Source: GCA-003244245 sp050700255
GTDB lineage: Bacteria; Actinomycetota; Actinomycetes; Mycobacteriales; Pseudonocardiaceae
Assembly (NCBI GenBank): GCA_050700255.1
Contig: JBOHGX010000444.1
Location: 1-40,271, forward strand
Direction: 5' to 3'
Length of the DNA: 40,271 nucleotides
The notes below the pieces were generated by a model that saw nothing but the letters and a program-made list of their open reading frames with translations, searched no databases and was not told the origin of the DNA. The number at the start of each line of letters is the position of its first letter. The stretch's first letter is position 1. Shown piece by piece: positions 8,479 to 17,155 of this stretch. The translations under genes were made by a program, and so were the position numbers.

Positions 8479-8843
8479 GCTGCAGCACCCCCGGCAGTCC
8501 GGGGCCCGATCACTCATGTCCGGACCCTACAAAAAGGCCCATACGTGTATGTGTTTCAGTACTTTGCGTAACGGGCGCAAGGCGGTAGCGTCGAACTGGA
8601 CCGCGTACGGTGGGTGACGTCCCCTCCCACTCCAAGGTCCGGCCCGGTTGGTTGGTGCGCTCGCGTGTATGGCGCCATCGCCCAGACCGCGGTCGTCCAC
8701 TACCCGCTGGCGGAGCCAGAGCTTGACAGACGGAAGGACTGCTCGTAACGCCCCCGCTGGCCGGCCGGGCGTGATCGACAGGCTAGTAGCTCGCGCGTCG
8801 GTCGCCGGACCTCGATGGCGTTCGATATGCAGGAGGGAGCGGA

Positions 8844-9536
8844 ATGATCCAGCTTGAGGGCGTCACCAAGGTCTACCGGATGGGTTCAGTCGAGGTACAA
8901 GCACTCTATGGCGTCGACCTGGCCATCGATGACGGTGACCTGGTCGCGATCATGGGTCCGTCCGGATCGGGCAAGACCACGCTCATGAACATCCTGGGCT
9001 GTCTGGATATCCCCACCAGCGGGCGCTATCTGCTCGACGGCACTGATGTCAGCAGTCTCAGCGACAACCAGCTGGCCAAGATCCGCAGTCGCAAGATCGG
9101 GTTCGTGTTCCAGTCGTTCAACCTCGTTCCGCGCACGAGCGCGATCCGCAACGTCGAACTGCCGTTGGTCTACGCCGGGGTGCGAGATCGACGCCCGCGA
9201 GCCCGGTCGGTGCTGGAGCAGGTCGGGTTGGGCGAGCGTGCCAAGCACATGCCCAATGAGCTTTCCGGCGGCCAGCAGCAGCGGGTGGCTATCGCGCGGG
9301 CGTTGATCAACGATCCCGCGATGCTGCTCGCCGACGAGCCCACGGGCAATCTTGACACTGCATCCAGCGTCGAGCTCTTGAAGTTGCTCGGAGCGCTGAA
9401 CGATGCCGGCCGCACGGTTGTGATCATCACCCATGAAGAAGACATCGCCCGGTTCGCCAAACGGGTCGTGCGGCTGCGCGACGGGCGCATCGTGAGCGAT
9501 CAGGTGCAACGGAACCGGTCGGAGGTCAGCGCGTGA
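8844..9536 (+). CDS. MacB-type ABC transporter ATPase
   Basis: A 230-residue ATP-binding subunit of a LolD/MacB-class exporter. Motifs in order: A-loop Tyr in VTKVYRMGS, Walker A GPSGSGKT (about residue 38), Q-loop FQSFNLVPRT, signature LSGGQQQRVAIAR, Walker B LLADEPTGNLD and H-loop ITHEE. It powers the permease encoded next, which it overlaps by four bases. A strong AGGAGGGAG RBS precedes the ATG. The cargo cannot be read from the sequence; MacB-like systems in actinomycetes export peptides, lipids or antibiotics. Confidence 0.93.
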   Translation: MIQLEGVTKVYRMGSVEVQALYGVDLAIDDGDLVAIMGPSGSGKTTLMNILGCLDIPTSGRYLLDGTDVSSLSDNQLAKIRSRKIGFVFQSFNLVPRTSAIRNVELPLVYAGVRDRRPRARSVLEQVGLGERAKHMPNELSGGQQQRVAIARALINDPAMLLADEPTGNLDTASSVELLKLLGALNDAGRTVVIITHEEDIARFAKRVVRLRDGRIVSDQVQRNRSEVSA

Positions 9537-10759
9537 ATCTGCGCGAGGCGCTGCGGATCGCGATGCGTGGGTTGCGCGCCAACCGATTGCGCTCCGCGCT
9601 GACCATGCTCGGCATCATCTTCGGCGTTGCGGCGGTGATCGTGCTGGTCGCCCTCGGCAATGGGTTGAAGACCTCGGTCAACGCGCAACTCGAACCCCTG
9701 GCCAACCTCATCACCATCGTTCCAACGGTCGGTAACGTCCCCGGCGGTGCCGCCCCGAAGGATCTGATCGACGCGGACGTCGCGGCGTTGCAGGACCGGG
9801 CGCTGGCCGACCAAATCGACACTGTGATCCCCGCCACCAGCGGTAGAGCGCTGATCGAAACCGACGACTGGAGGTTCCGGGCGAACGTCGTCGGCTCCAC
9901 CGAGAGCTGGATCGAGGTCAACAACCAGGACATGACGGCGGGGTCGTTCTTCGACGGGGCCCAGGCCCGTACCGGCGCCAAAGTCATCGTGCTGGGACCC
10001 AGCGTGGCGACCTATCTCTTCGGCGATGACCCCGTGGCTGCGCTGAACCAACCTGTCCGGATCAACCGCCAGACCTTCAGGGTCATCGGGGTGATGCAGT
10101 CCGTCGGTGAACCCGGCGACAGTGTCGCGGTCATGCCGCTGGACACCGCGCGCCGCTACATCTTCGGCGGCGGGGACAAGATTAACCAAATCATCGTGCG
10201 AGCGACCCAAGCGTCCGCGGTGCCCGCTGCCCAGGACGAAGTGATCCGCATCCTCAGCGATCGGCACCGGATCAAGGACTCCGCTAACCGGGACTTCGAG
10301 GTCCAATCCCTGCGTAGCCGGCTTGACTCGTTCAATCAGGTTCTGCGCATCCTCACCCTGTTCACCGCGGCCGTCGCTGCGATCTCGCTGCTCGTCGGCG
10401 CCATCGGAGTCCTGAATATCATGCTGGTCTCGGTCACCGAACGAACCCGGGAAATCGGAATCCGAAAAGCGATCGGAGCTACTCGGCGCGCGGTTCTCGA
10501 ACAGTTCCTTATCGAGTCCATCGTGCTGGCCGGCATCGGCGGGCTTATCGGTGTTGTCGTCGGGGTGGGCCTGTCGGCGCTCGGCGCCCGCATCGCGCCC
10601 TCCTTCGGCCCAACCTTCGAGTCTTTCGCCCCGGCTGTGACCATCCCCTCCATCGTGGTCTCGTTTGGGATCAGCCTCGCGATCGGCCTCATCGCCGGCG
10701 GCTACCCGGCCAACCGCGCCGCCCGGCTGCGGCCCATCGAAGCCCTCCGTTACCAGTGA
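9533..10759 (+). CDS. MacB-type ABC transporter permease
   Basis: A 408-residue membrane protein with the MacB topology: TM1 near residues 20-42 (MLGIIFGVAAVIVLVALG), a large extracytoplasmic MacB_PCD domain of about 230 residues, then three TM helices of the FtsX domain near residues 283-305, 335-360 and 375-395. The conserved TERTREIGIRKAIGATRR lies between TM2 and TM3. It forms a homodimer with the ATPase as a mechanotransmission exporter. The GTG start overlaps the ATPase stop by four bases. Confidence 0.93.
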   Translation: MNLREALRIAMRGLRANRLRSALTMLGIIFGVAAVIVLVALGNGLKTSVNAQLEPLANLITIVPTVGNVPGGAAPKDLIDADVAALQDRALADQIDTVIPATSGRALIETDDWRFRANVVGSTESWIEVNNQDMTAGSFFDGAQARTGAKVIVLGPSVATYLFGDDPVAALNQPVRINRQTFRVIGVMQSVGEPGDSVAVMPLDTARRYIFGGGDKINQIIVRATQASAVPAAQDEVIRILSDRHRIKDSANRDFEVQSLRSRLDSFNQVLRILTLFTAAVAAISLLVGAIGVLNIMLVSVTERTREIGIRKAIGATRRAVLEQFLIESIVLAGIGGLIGVVVGVGLSALGARIAPSFGPTFESFAPAVTIPSIVVSFGISLAIGLIAGGYPANRAARLRPIEALRYQ

Positions 10760-10858
10760 CTGACACGACTCACCCGCTCCGGTGCGTAACACCCCGTAAC
10801 TCACCACGTTCTCAGGCGTTGCACAGCGAAGAAGCCGAAGACAGGGGGGAACCTCGCT

Positions 10859-12562
10859 GTGACCACGATCCCGACCAGCCCGACAACCCGGTCACCAGCT
10901 CGGGCCTACACCGCTCGAATCTTGGTGGCGCTCGGATTGGTGACCGTGCTCGGTGCGGCGGTGGGGTGTGGCAGTGAGCCGTCAGCGCCGCCCACCGGGC
11001 GAGTGGAGCGGGCCGCGGTCGTGACGAAGGTATCCGCCTCGGGTTCGTTGGCCGCCATCACCGAGAAGAACTTGGGGTTCCCGGAAGGCGGGCAGCTCAA
11101 GGAGGTGCTGGTCAAGGTCGGGGATCGGGTGAGCGCGGGCCAGGTCTTGGCGCGCACCGATGACTTCCAGCTTCGCCAGACGTTGAATCAGCTGCAGGGG
11201 CAGCTGAATTCCCAGCAGGCGTTGTTCGGCAAGCTTGTCAATGCGACGACGGTTGAGGGCGCAGGGGAAGCGCTCGACCAAGCGCAGCAAATCCTGCTGG
11301 CGACGCAGAGGCTGGTCGATACGCAGCTGTCCGCCGATGCCTCCGCGGTAGACCAAGCGAACCGGCAGTTGGACTTCGACACTTTCCTGCTGAACAAGGC
11401 TCAGGAACAGTTGCGTGCCGATCAGGTCTCCTGCGCCGCAACCGGGGGTATTCCCTACGCCCCGCCCCCGCCCGGTAACGGCTCAGGCGCTCAACAAGAT
11501 GGGCGGCCTGACTCGTCGGTTGGTGTGGGGCCGGCTCAGGCAGAGCTCGACAACCCCGCCCGGGTAGGTCCCGCGACCGTGGGCGCCACTCCGCCAGGTC
11601 CCGCCGGCAGCGCCAACGGCAACCCGGCATGTAACCGGATCCCGACGGACCAGCAGGCGGTCGTCAATGGCCGTCGCCAGGTGCTGACGGACAAGAACGC
11701 TCTTGACACCGCGCAGCAGAAGCTGAATGTCGATCGCGCAACGGGTCAGGTCTCGGTCGAGAATGCCCGCCAGAGCGTGATCACCGCGCACAACAACCTC
11801 GACGCTGTGCGCTCGGACCGGCCGTTCGACATCGAACAGCAGGTCGCGCTGGTGGCCAGCGCTCAAGCCCAGGTTGCTGCTGCCCAGCGGGATGTGGACG
11901 ACACCGTGCTGCGCGCCCCGGTCGCGGGCACTGTGTCGGTCATCAACGGCGTGCCGGGGGAGTACATCACGCCCAGTCAGAACACCAGCCCACTGGCGCC
12001 GGGCAGCTTTGCCCCCATTCCAGGGGTCGCTGGCGCGGCGGCGAACAGCAGCGTCTCTCTGGGCAATTCGGCCAACGGCCCTCAGCGTCCTGGCGGCACC
12101 CAGTTCTTGGTCCTCAGTGAGATCAATACCTTCCAGGTGGTTGTTCCGTTCGAGGAATCTGACGCTGCGAAGGTCGCACCTAACCAGAAGGTCGACGTTT
12201 CCTTCGACGCAGTGCCGGACCTCACCCGCGCCGGAACGGTGGTCGCCGTGGCCCCCACTGGCAGCAGCATCTCCAGCGTGATCAATTACTACGTCACCGT
12301 CGTACTGAACGAGACCGATCCGCGACTCAAGGATGGCCAAACCGCTCAAGCACGAGTGGTGACCAACCAGGTTGAGGACGTTCTCACCGTTCCCAACTCG
12401 GCTGTTCGCAAGCGAGGCGACCAAAGCTCTGTCACCGTCGTCGATGCCGATGGCGTAGAGCAACAGGTCAGGTTCCAGGCTGGCCTTGTCGGAGACGATC
12501 GCACCCAGGTCATCTCCGGCCTCAAAGAAGGCCAGCAGGTCGTCCTCCGTGACGGCGTGTGA
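10859..12562 (+). CDS. HlyD/MacA-type periplasmic adaptor lipoprotein
   Basis: A 567-residue adaptor starts with GTG 10859 (RBS aggggggaa). A signal peptide of about 35 residues ends in a lipobox (GAAVGCGS), so the mature protein is probably lipid-anchored outside the membrane. A biotinyl-lipoyl-like half (GGQLKEVLVKVGDRVSAGQV) is followed by a long coiled-coil hairpin interrupted by a Pro/Gly-rich insert, the second lipoyl half (RAPVAGTVSVINGVPGEYI), a beta-barrel domain and a C-terminal domain with VTVVDADGVEQQVRF. Downstream of the MacB permease by 99 bp, it completes a MacAB-like exporter. Adaptors of this kind in monoderms lack an outer-membrane partner. Confidence 0.9.
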   Translation: MTTIPTSPTTRSPARAYTARILVALGLVTVLGAAVGCGSEPSAPPTGRVERAAVVTKVSASGSLAAITEKNLGFPEGGQLKEVLVKVGDRVSAGQVLARTDDFQLRQTLNQLQGQLNSQQALFGKLVNATTVEGAGEALDQAQQILLATQRLVDTQLSADASAVDQANRQLDFDTFLLNKAQEQLRADQVSCAATGGIPYAPPPPGNGSGAQQDGRPDSSVGVGPAQAELDNPARVGPATVGATPPGPAGSANGNPACNRIPTDQQAVVNGRRQVLTDKNALDTAQQKLNVDRATGQVSVENARQSVITAHNNLDAVRSDRPFDIEQQVALVASAQAQVAAAQRDVDDTVLRAPVAGTVSVINGVPGEYITPSQNTSPLAPGSFAPIPGVAGAAANSSVSLGNSANGPQRPGGTQFLVLSEINTFQVVVPFEESDAAKVAPNQKVDVSFDAVPDLTRAGTVVAVAPTGSSISSVINYYVTVVLNETDPRLKDGQTAQARVVTNQVEDVLTVPNSAVRKRGDQSSVTVVDADGVEQQVRFQAGLVGDDRTQVISGLKEGQQVVLRDGV

Positions 12563-12684
12563 CGAGCGACGAGAAACCCTTGTAGCGGCTCACCGTCGCG
12601 ACTTGTCTGCAGTCCCGTCGCGTTAAGTCGCGAAGCGAGTCGCAGGTGTCCCAGGTGGATTGAAAGGCGTTACGGTGGGACCGA

Positions 12685-13167
12685 TCATTCACCACGCGGG
12701 ATCGCAAATGCCTCCAAGGTGAACGACCGCTCCTTTGCCTGCGCCCATGTCACCTGGGTCGTCATGACTGTGATGGCAGAGGTCTTGAGGACTTCGGCGG
12801 CTCCGGTCAGCAGCTCCAGGAAGTCCTCGAGACCAGGGTTGTGCCCCACCAGAACCACCGTCGACGCCTTGTGAGGCAATTCCTGGGTGATTCTCAGAAG
12901 TTCCCCGGCTGAGGCGCCGTAGAGGCGGTCGTCGTGGCTGACGTGAGGCATCGTATCCAGTTGTGCGGATGCAAGGTCCCAGGTCTGGACGGCTCGCACT
13001 GCAGGGGAGCACAACACGATATCGATCTCCGCGAACTTTCCGCGTAGCCAGCAGCCGGCAGCCGGAGCGTCGCGGCGCCCACGTCCGGACAGCGGCCGTT
13101 GTACGTCGGGAATACCTTCGGGCCATGCCGATTTCGCATGCCTGAGGAGGATCAGCGTGCGTGTCAC
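12685..13167 (-). CDS. SixA-like histidine phosphatase
   Basis: A 160-residue protein of the histidine phosphatase superfamily, short SixA branch. The catalytic RHAKS motif lies at residues 9-13 (TLILLRHAKSAWPEG), the second Arg in LCSPAVRAVQTW and the second His in VVLVGHNPGLEDFLELL. SixA enzymes dephosphorylate phosphohistidine proteins, with the NPr phosphocarrier as known substrate in E. coli; the actinobacterial substrate is unknown. The start is GTG at 13167, 19 bp after the mshC-like stop, so the two are probably co-transcribed. Confidence 0.85.
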   Translation of the reverse strand: MTRTLILLRHAKSAWPEGIPDVQRPLSGRGRRDAPAAGCWLRGKFAEIDIVLCSPAVRAVQTWDLASAQLDTMPHVSHDDRLYGASAGELLRITQELPHKASTVVLVGHNPGLEDFLELLTGAAEVLKTSAITVMTTQVTWAQAKERSFTLEAFAIPRGE

Positions 13168-13186
13168 AGTTGCGGCCTCTCGATGC

Positions 13187-14314
13187 TTATTCCAGTGCGA
13201 GAGTGCGCAGCACCAACCGCGCCGCGTCACCCCCCGACTCTTCGCCGATCGCGAGGGCGGCCGGAACGTCGAGGTCGTTGCACAGCGCGGCGACGACAGC
13301 GTCCGATGCGGCTGTCGAGGTCCGCGCCGTCCCAGCTGCGGAGTACAGGCGGTCGAGCTGATCGGCCTCGGCATCGATGTCGTCGGCGCGGAAGTCCCAG
13401 GTCTGGTGCCAACGCCTGTTGAGCAGCAGCAGCCGCACCGCCGCGGCGGGATGATGTGCGAGCAAGTCCCCGACCAGCACCAGGTTGCCCGTCGACTTGG
13501 CCATCTTCGCACCGCCCACTGTGACGGTCCCTACCGGGAACTCGGTCCGCGCGAAGGGGGCGACGCCGGTCGCCGCTTCCACCATGGCGGCCTGGTAGGC
13601 GTGGTGCGGGAAGCTGAGATCGGCCCCGCCGGCCAGGATGTCGACCGCGGGGCCGAGCACGCCCAGCGCCATGGCGGCGCACTCTCCGTGCCAGCCGGGG
13701 CGGCCGCGGCCCCACGGGCTGGGCCAGCCCGGCTGGTCGTCGGCCGATGGCCGCCACACCGGGACGTCGAACGGGTCGTCGCCCACCTGCTCGTCGGATG
13801 GATCGTCGAACTCGGCCGCGAGTTCCGCTGCGCGATCCAGGCTCAGCCCGGCCTTGGCGGGGACATCGGCGCCACGGAAGTAGACCGCGCCGTCGCGCTG
13901 GTAGGCGCGGTGTGTGGCAAGCAGAGCCGCGGCCAGCTGTACCACCCGTCCGACATGGTGCCGGGCTCGCGGCTCATGTTCGGGTCGGCGAACCCCCAGC
14001 GCGGTCATATCCCGGCCGAACAGGTACTCCTGCTCCAAAGCGAACTCGTCGAAGTGCCGACCGCGTTGCACGGCGGCACGGGTCAGCACGTCGTCGACGT
14101 CGGTGACGTTGCGGCAGGTCACAGTCTCGGCTCCGGCCAGGCGTAGCACCGCAGCGGCCGCGTCCGCCCACACGAACGTGCTGGCATGCCCCAGATGGGT
14201 CACGTCATAGGGGGTGATGCCGCAGACGTAGAGCCGGGCCGGGCTGACGACCGGCAGTGCACGGTCACCCAGCCGGATTCTGTCGGTGTGCTCGCGACGA
14301 CCATGGTGATCCAT
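13187..14314 (-). CDS. mshC: MshC-like cysteine:glucosaminyl-inositol ligase
   Basis: A class I aminoacyl-tRNA-synthetase-like enzyme that joins cysteine to glucosaminyl-inositol in mycothiol synthesis. It carries YVCGITPYDVTHLGHA, where the Cys is a zinc ligand and HLGH is the HIGH motif, GWHGECAAMALG with the second zinc Cys, GGADLSFPHHAYQ, and KMAKS as the KMSKS motif. It lacks the tRNA-binding end of true CysRS. The start at 14314 gives 375 residues. That is shorter than canonical MshC (about 410) because the usual N-terminal extension before the catalytic fold is reduced, and WHIEC is replaced by WHGEC. It may be the sole MshC or a divergent paralogue. Confidence 0.8.
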   Translation of the reverse strand: MDHHGRREHTDRIRLGDRALPVVSPARLYVCGITPYDVTHLGHASTFVWADAAAAVLRLAGAETVTCRNVTDVDDVLTRAAVQRGRHFDEFALEQEYLFGRDMTALGVRRPEHEPRARHHVGRVVQLAAALLATHRAYQRDGAVYFRGADVPAKAGLSLDRAAELAAEFDDPSDEQVGDDPFDVPVWRPSADDQPGWPSPWGRGRPGWHGECAAMALGVLGPAVDILAGGADLSFPHHAYQAAMVEAATGVAPFARTEFPVGTVTVGGAKMAKSTGNLVLVGDLLAHHPAAAVRLLLLNRRWHQTWDFRADDIDAEADQLDRLYSAAGTARTSTAASDAVVAALCNDLDVPAALAIGEESGGDAARLVLRTLALE

Positions 14315-14393
14315 GGCTCCATCCTGCCTGCATCTGCCCCGATCCGGCGGGAGCCCTCGCCCGGAAGGCGTGCCCAGGGACATCATGGGGGCA

Positions 14394-14885
14394 ATGAACA
14401 GCCGTGACCGGGACCCCACCGGCCGGGCCCGCAACGCCAGGCCGCGAGATGCCCAAGGCCGGCCGCTGCCGCACGGTGCGCAGGGAGCCAGCCGGGTTCC
14501 GGAGGACGTCGCGCTGAGCGCGGGGGAGGCTGTGCGGCTAGCTCAGCAGCTGATCGACGATGGTTTCCCGTTCCACGCTCACGAGGTGTTCGAAGGGGTG
14601 TGGAAGGCGACTTCGGGGCAGTACCGCGAGCTGTGGCAGGGCCTGGCGCAGCTCGCAGTCGGCCTCACTCACATGCAGCGAGGCAACCCGAAGGGCGCGG
14701 CGACACTACTGCGCCGCGGAGCGGACCGAATCGACCCATACGCTGCCGACTCCCCGCACGGACTGGACATCGCGGGCCTGGCCGGTCACGCCCGTGCACT
14801 CGCGGCCCGCGTCGAGCGGGACGGTCTGGACGCCGTGTCGTCGGGGGATCTGCGACCCCGGCTTCTACCGACACCATTCGAATAG
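14394..14885 (+). CDS. DUF309 protein
   Basis: A 163-residue protein with the DUF309 signature FPFHAHEVFEGVWKAT followed by YRELWQGLAQLAVGLTHMQRGNPKGAATLL. This is an all-helical fold with conserved His and Glu residues; no activity is established. About 40 N-terminal residues are Arg- and Pro-rich and probably disordered. It is divergent from the MshC-like gene, 80 bp away, so the two promoters share this gap. The start is ATG 14394. Confidence 0.85.
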   Translation: MNSRDRDPTGRARNARPRDAQGRPLPHGAQGASRVPEDVALSAGEAVRLAQQLIDDGFPFHAHEVFEGVWKATSGQYRELWQGLAQLAVGLTHMQRGNPKGAATLLRRGADRIDPYAADSPHGLDIAGLAGHARALAARVERDGLDAVSSGDLRPRLLPTPFE

Positions 14886-14931
14886 CTCTCCGGCACCTGC
14901 TCACCTAAATTGTCAGCCTGCTTGATTCGCT

Positions 14932-15282
14932 TCAGTCCACCGAGCCTGCTTCGCCATCGGACGACTCCAACGGCAGCCCGGCATCGCGCCAGCCGCGCAT
15001 CCCGCCGGCCAGATTGCGTGCCGGCAATCCCGCTTCGAGCAACGCTGCGGCCGCCCGCGATCCCCTCCCCCCGGAGCGGCAGGTGGTGACGATCTGCGTG
15101 CCGGGCGGTAATGCGGCGGCGTCGAGCTCCCCGATTGGCATGTGAACGGCCTCGACGGCGTGTCCAGCGTCCCATTCATGCTGCTCGCGGACGTCCACCA
15201 GCACGGCTGCACCTGAAGTGATCAGCCTGCGCGCCTCGTCGAGGCCGATGGGCTCAGTGGTGATCTGGTCGGGGGAGCTCAT
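14932..15282 (-). CDS. single-domain rhodanese
   Basis: A 116-residue sulfurtransferase-fold protein. It has LVDVREQHEWDAGHAVEAVH (CH2A motif) and the active-site loop CRSGGRGSR with the catalytic Cys, then GGMRGWRDAGLPL at the end. Such proteins carry a persulfide sulfur in the cytoplasm. The start ATG 15282 has a strong GAGGAGG RBS. It is divergent from the LLM oxidoreductase, with a repeat-rich intergenic region between. Confidence 0.88.
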   Translation of the reverse strand: MSSPDQITTEPIGLDEARRLITSGAAVLVDVREQHEWDAGHAVEAVHMPIGELDAAALPPGTQIVTTCRSGGRGSRAAAALLEAGLPARNLAGGMRGWRDAGLPLESSDGEAGSVD

Positions 15283-15310
15283 GGGAACCTCCTCGGCGTC
15301 GTCGCCAGCG

Positions 15311-15371
15311 TTACTCAGTGTTACTCAACGTGACGGCGCGACTCACGTTGTCGGGCTACTCAACGTTACCG
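15311..15371. promoter_or_regulatory. operator-like repeats between rhodanese and LLM genes
   Basis: Three near copies of (T/C)TACTCA lie at 15311, 15321 and about 15357; the latter two extend to CAACGT. A perfect inverted repeat AACGTGA...TCACGTT spans 15327-15349. The region serves two divergent genes, so it probably binds a dimeric regulator, possibly the PadR protein encoded downstream. Confidence 0.5.
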
Positions 15372-15443
15372 GATGCCGTCGGCTGCCGCGCCTGGCAGGC
15401 TACCGGTGCAGGCTCGGGAGCTGCTGTCAGGAGGAGGAACACG

Positions 15444-16502
15444 GTGCGCATCGGGATGCCGTTGAACTACAGCGGCGGATTTACCGAGACCGTGGCAGAG
15501 CTGGCCGACTACGAAAAGGCCGGGTTGGACATCGTGTTCGTACCCGAGGCCTACAGTTTCGACGCGGTCAGCCAGCTGGGGTTCATTGCCGCGCGCACCG
15601 AGCGGTTGGAGATCGCCTCAGGAATCTTGCAGATCTATACCCGTACCCCGACGCTGACCGCGATGACCGCGGCCGGGTTGGATTACGTGTCGGGCGGCAG
15701 ATTCACCCTCGGCATCGGCGCATCGGGCCCGCTGGTGATCGAAGGTTTCCACGGTGTGCCTTATACCGCGCCGCTGGGCCGCACCCGGGAACTGGTGGAG
15801 ATCTGCCGCACGGTGTGGCGCCGGGAGCGCCTGGAGTACCAGGGCAGGCACTACCAGATTCCACTGCCTGCCCAGGCGGGGTCAATCCAGCGGGGCAAGC
15901 CGCTGAAGCTGATCAACCACCCGGTGCGGGAACGGATCCCGATCGTCATCGCCGCGATCGGACCGAAGAATGTGGCGATGGCCGCGGAGATCGCCGAGGG
16001 CTGGCAGCCGATGTTCTACCTGCCCGAGCGGGCCGCCGAGGTGTGGGGTGAGTCGCTGGCGCAGGGCAGCGCGAAGCGAGACCAGTCGCTGGGTCGTCTC
16101 GACGTGGTGGTGTCCGCCCCGCTGGCTATCACCGATGACACCGCCGCCGCGGCGGGGTTGCTCGACGCCATCCGCCCGATGCTGGCGCTTTACCTTGGCG
16201 GTATGGGCGCGAAGGGCCGTAATTTTTACCACAACCTGACCCGCCGCTACGGCTTCGAGGCCGAGGCCGACGCCGTCCAGGACCTCTACCTGGCGGGCAA
16301 GAAGGACGACGCGGCCGCTGCGGTGCCCGACGAGCTGCTTGTGCACACCTCACTGATCGGATCGGCGGGTTTCGTGCGAGAGCGGTTGGAGGTGTTGGGT
16401 GAATCGGGCGTCACCACGCTGAACGTGACCCCGATGGCTGGATCTGCGGCCGAGCGGGTCCGGCTCATCGAGCGGCTCCGGCACTTCGTGGGAGATCTGT
16501 AG
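15444..16502 (+). CDS. LLM-class F420-dependent oxidoreductase
   Basis: A 352-residue TIM-barrel protein of the luciferase-like family. GTG 15444 is chosen because AGGAGGAGG lies just upstream and the family starts with VRIGMPLNYSGGF. LDIVFVPEAYSFDAVSQLG, ERLEIASGILQIYTRTPT and DYVSGGRFTLGIGASGP are the standard strand/loop motifs; the IYTRTP stretch matches the F420-binding subgroup. The substrate is unknown. A PadR regulator follows. Confidence 0.87.
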   Translation: MRIGMPLNYSGGFTETVAELADYEKAGLDIVFVPEAYSFDAVSQLGFIAARTERLEIASGILQIYTRTPTLTAMTAAGLDYVSGGRFTLGIGASGPLVIEGFHGVPYTAPLGRTRELVEICRTVWRRERLEYQGRHYQIPLPAQAGSIQRGKPLKLINHPVRERIPIVIAAIGPKNVAMAAEIAEGWQPMFYLPERAAEVWGESLAQGSAKRDQSLGRLDVVVSAPLAITDDTAAAAGLLDAIRPMLALYLGGMGAKGRNFYHNLTRRYGFEAEADAVQDLYLAGKKDDAAAAVPDELLVHTSLIGSAGFVRERLEVLGESGVTTLNVTPMAGSAAERVRLIERLRHFVGDL

Positions 16503-16586
16503 AAACCGGGTCGCCGAAAGCGCCTGACACAGTGGACGGTGCCGACCATTGTGGACAGGGCATGCCTGGCGTGGCACCGTGAGTGG

Positions 16587-17087
16587 ATGCGCGACCTGAA
16601 TGCCACCTCGGCCGCCCTGCTGGGACTGTTGCATGACGGCCCGAGGACCGGGGGCCAACTGGTCGCGGTTGCCGGCGAGCGGTTCGGATCGTTCTTCAGT
16701 GTGACCCGCAGCCAGGTCTACCGCGAGCTGCCGGTGCTCACCGAGGCAGGCCTGCTCCGGCTCGGCAAGCGGGGAGCGCGGTCCAGCCAGCAGTACGTCA
16801 TCACCGCTGCCGGCAAGCGCGCGTTCAAGTCCTGGTTGAATTCCACCTCAGGCTCGGACAACTTGCGCAGCCCGCTGATCCTGCGCCTGGTGCACGCTGG
16901 TCAACTCACTCCCAAACAGCGGGCCAACTTGGTCAGCAGCGCCCGAGCCGGTTACCTCGTCCACCTCGACCAAGCCAGGGCGGAGGCCAAGGCGGCCACC
17001 GATCCGTATGTCAAGGCCGCGGCGGATTTCACCGTGGCGTACCGGCGGGCGGTGCTCAAGCTGCTCGACGCCATCCCCACGGACTGA
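16587..17087 (+). CDS. PadR-family transcriptional regulator
   Basis: A winged-helix regulator: ATSAALLGLLHDGPRTGGQL is helix 1 to the turn, SVTRSQVYRELPVLTEAGL is the recognition helix, and RSSQQYVITAAGKRAF is the wing. A C-terminal helical dimerisation domain of the Vir_act_alpha_C type follows. The ATG 16587 start gives 166 residues; a GTG at 16539 in frame would add 16 that do not resemble the family. It probably senses a small ligand and represses nearby genes, perhaps through the repeats at 15311-15371. Confidence 0.85.
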   Translation: MRDLNATSAALLGLLHDGPRTGGQLVAVAGERFGSFFSVTRSQVYRELPVLTEAGLLRLGKRGARSSQQYVITAAGKRAFKSWLNSTSGSDNLRSPLILRLVHAGQLTPKQRANLVSSARAGYLVHLDQARAEAKAATDPYVKAAADFTVAYRRAVLKLLDAIPTD

Positions 17088-17155
17088 GACCTGCTCGGCA
17101 GAGTCGAAGCATCTGGTCCTGAGGCCGGCTTGGCGGGCGACTACGCTGGTTCGAC

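Larger units (their letters stand above)
8088..8843. other. 756-bp region without a protein gene
   Basis: No supported ORF is present. It contains a strong hairpin (8182-8218) and a degenerate tRNA-like sequence (8399-8478), and the promoter of the ABC exporter operon must lie near its right end. A good RBS (aggaggga) precedes 8844. Confidence 0.5.

Noticed and set aside
9500..10807. 435-residue open frame antisense to the MacB permease
   Set aside because: It mirrors codon bias of the real gene on the other strand; its Asp/Arg-rich composition has no domain pattern.
14315..14434. N-terminal extension of the MshC-like gene to 14434
   Set aside because: The added 40 residues do not resemble the MshC N-terminus and overlap the divergent DUF309 start.
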